From an uncultured Elusimicrobium sp. (GTDB taxonomy: Bacteria > Elusimicrobiota > Elusimicrobia > Elusimicrobiales > Elusimicrobiaceae), in NCBI GenBank assembly GCA_946061795.1, contig CAMGSK010000103.1:1-5104 (forward strand): a stretch of 5,104 nucleotides of DNA, read 5' to 3'. The notes below the pieces were generated by a model, which was not told where the DNA came from, searched no databases, and was given only the letters and a program-made list of their open reading frames with translations. Positions within the stretch are counted from its first letter, which is position 1; each line of letters begins with the position of its first letter. This document shows positions 4,398-5,104 of this stretch, one piece after another. The position numbers and the translations under genes were made by a program.

Positions 4398-5104
4398 ATG
4401 ACTTTGGAAAACGCTTTAAACTCTTTAAATCCCCGTCAGCTGGAAGCTGTCAATTACGACGGCGGCCCGTGTCTGATTGTGGCCGGGGCCGGGACGGGAA
4501 AAACCAAAACGCTGACGACGAAAATCGCCAAACTCATCCGGGACGGATATTCCCCGTACCGCATTTTGGCCGTCACGTTCACCAATAAAGCCGCGCAGGA
4601 AATGCGCGAGCGCGTGGAAGCCTTGGCCCCCGGGCAGAGCCGCAATGTGTGGATTCACACGTTTCACTCTTTCGGCGTGCGTCTTCTGCGCCAAAACGCG
4701 GAAAAGCTGGGGCTGACGCGGGATTTTGCCATTTATGACGACGGCGAGCAAAAAAAAGTAGTCACCCTGCTGTTGGAACAGCTGGGAGTTAAAGACCCTA
4801 AAAAAGAAGCCGGGCAAATTGTCGGGTTGATTTCCCGCGCCAAAGACGATTGTATTTCTCCGGAAAGCATGATGAGTTCCGCCACGGCCAGCGGGTTGGA
4901 TTTCCGCATCCGCGCGGCGGAAATTTACCGCCGATACGAGCAAAAACTCAAAGAAGCCGGCGCTTTGGACTTTGGGGATTTGCTGGTCAAAACCCGCCAG
5001 CTGTTAAGCGAGCACGAGGACGTGCGGGACTATTACCAACAATTTTTCCAATACATTCTGGTGGACGAGTACCAGGACACCAACCACACCCAATATCTCA
5101 TTAC
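4398..5104 (+). CDS. UvrD/PcrA/Rep-family superfamily 1 DNA helicase, N-terminal part
   Basis: The first 235 codons are present with no stop, and the gene runs off the right edge. UvrD/PcrA proteins are usually 650-770 residues, so about a third is visible. The Q motif is LNPRQLEAV (10-18). Walker A (motif I) is AGAGTGKT (29-36). Motif Ia is VTFTNKAAQEMRERV (59-73), and motif Ib is HTFHSFG (87-93). LDFGDLL (190-196) precedes motif II, VDEYQDTN (222-229), the Walker B/DExx box. The region between Ib and II corresponds to subdomain 1B. These proteins unwind DNA 3' to 5' using ATP in excision repair, mismatch repair or replication-fork maintenance; which one cannot be decided without the C-terminal half. 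The ATG at 4398 places the Q motif at the usual distance from the N-terminus. Its ribosome-binding site is weak (GGGAA about six bases upstream). It lies 66 bases after the methyltransferase and is probably in the same transcript. Confidence 0.96.
   Translation, partial: MTLENALNSLNPRQLEAVNYDGGPCLIVAGAGTGKTKTLTTKIAKLIRDGYSPYRILAVTFTNKAAQEMRERVEALAPGQSRNVWIHTFHSFGVRLLRQNAEKLGLTRDFAIYDDGEQKKVVTLLLEQLGVKDPKKEAGQIVGLISRAKDDCISPESMMSSATASGLDFRIRAAEIYRRYEQKLKEAGALDFGDLLVKTRQLLSEHEDVRDYYQQFFQYILVDEYQDTNHTQYLI

Noticed and set aside
4425..4943. 172-codon minus-strand open frame opposite the helicase
   Set aside because: The plus strand encodes clear helicase motifs I, Ia, Ib and II over the same bases.
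1..5104. Search for CRISPR repeats, insertion-sequence ends, phage or defence genes
   Set aside because: No regularly spaced repeats, transposase or integrase motifs, or toxin/antitoxin-like or nuclease frames were found; the genes are housekeeping, transporter and pilin types.

Overview
The window most resembles a gut-type member of the Elusimicrobiota. The main clue is a prepilin whose N-terminus (FTLIELLVVVLIIGILAA, then LPQYQKAV) is the form I associate with the many pilin-like genes of that phylum. Phylum assignment is an inference (about 0.6) from one protein plus general codon and base composition. The other genes are bacterial housekeeping genes and do not identify the lineage.

Layout. 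On the minus strand, reading leftward, come a tRNA-Glu(CTC) with a strong intrinsic terminator and then a polytopic membrane protein of the DUF1646 family, a predicted ion transporter. Divergent from the tRNA, on the plus strand, is a type IV prepilin-like gene. It is followed by a hairpin and then a rightward cluster: the ribosome-associated ATPase ychF, an overlapping RlmC/RlmD/TrmA-type RNA uracil-5-methyltransferase with an Fe-S cysteine set, and the first third of a UvrD/PcrA/Rep helicase that runs off the right edge.

Functionally, ychF and the methyltransferase are both connected to the ribosome or RNA and overlap, so they are probably co-transcribed. The helicase lies 66 bases further on. 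Those 66 bases contain an apparent 17-codon stub of a GNAT acetyltransferase, started by an ATGA overlap with the methyltransferase stop. The stub suggests that a gene was deleted here.

Regulation. The extended -10 sequence TGCTAAAATATA occurs exactly upstream of both the tRNA and ychF, and a shorter CTAAAAT lies upstream of the transporter. The most unusual region is the 5' end of the pilin gene. It has a 12-T homopolymer, no Shine-Dalgarno, and a perfect 15-bp inverted repeat that puts the ATG in a 10-base loop. A second, GC-rich hairpin follows over the prepilin cleavage-site codons. I see no CRISPR array, insertion sequence, phage gene or defence cassette.
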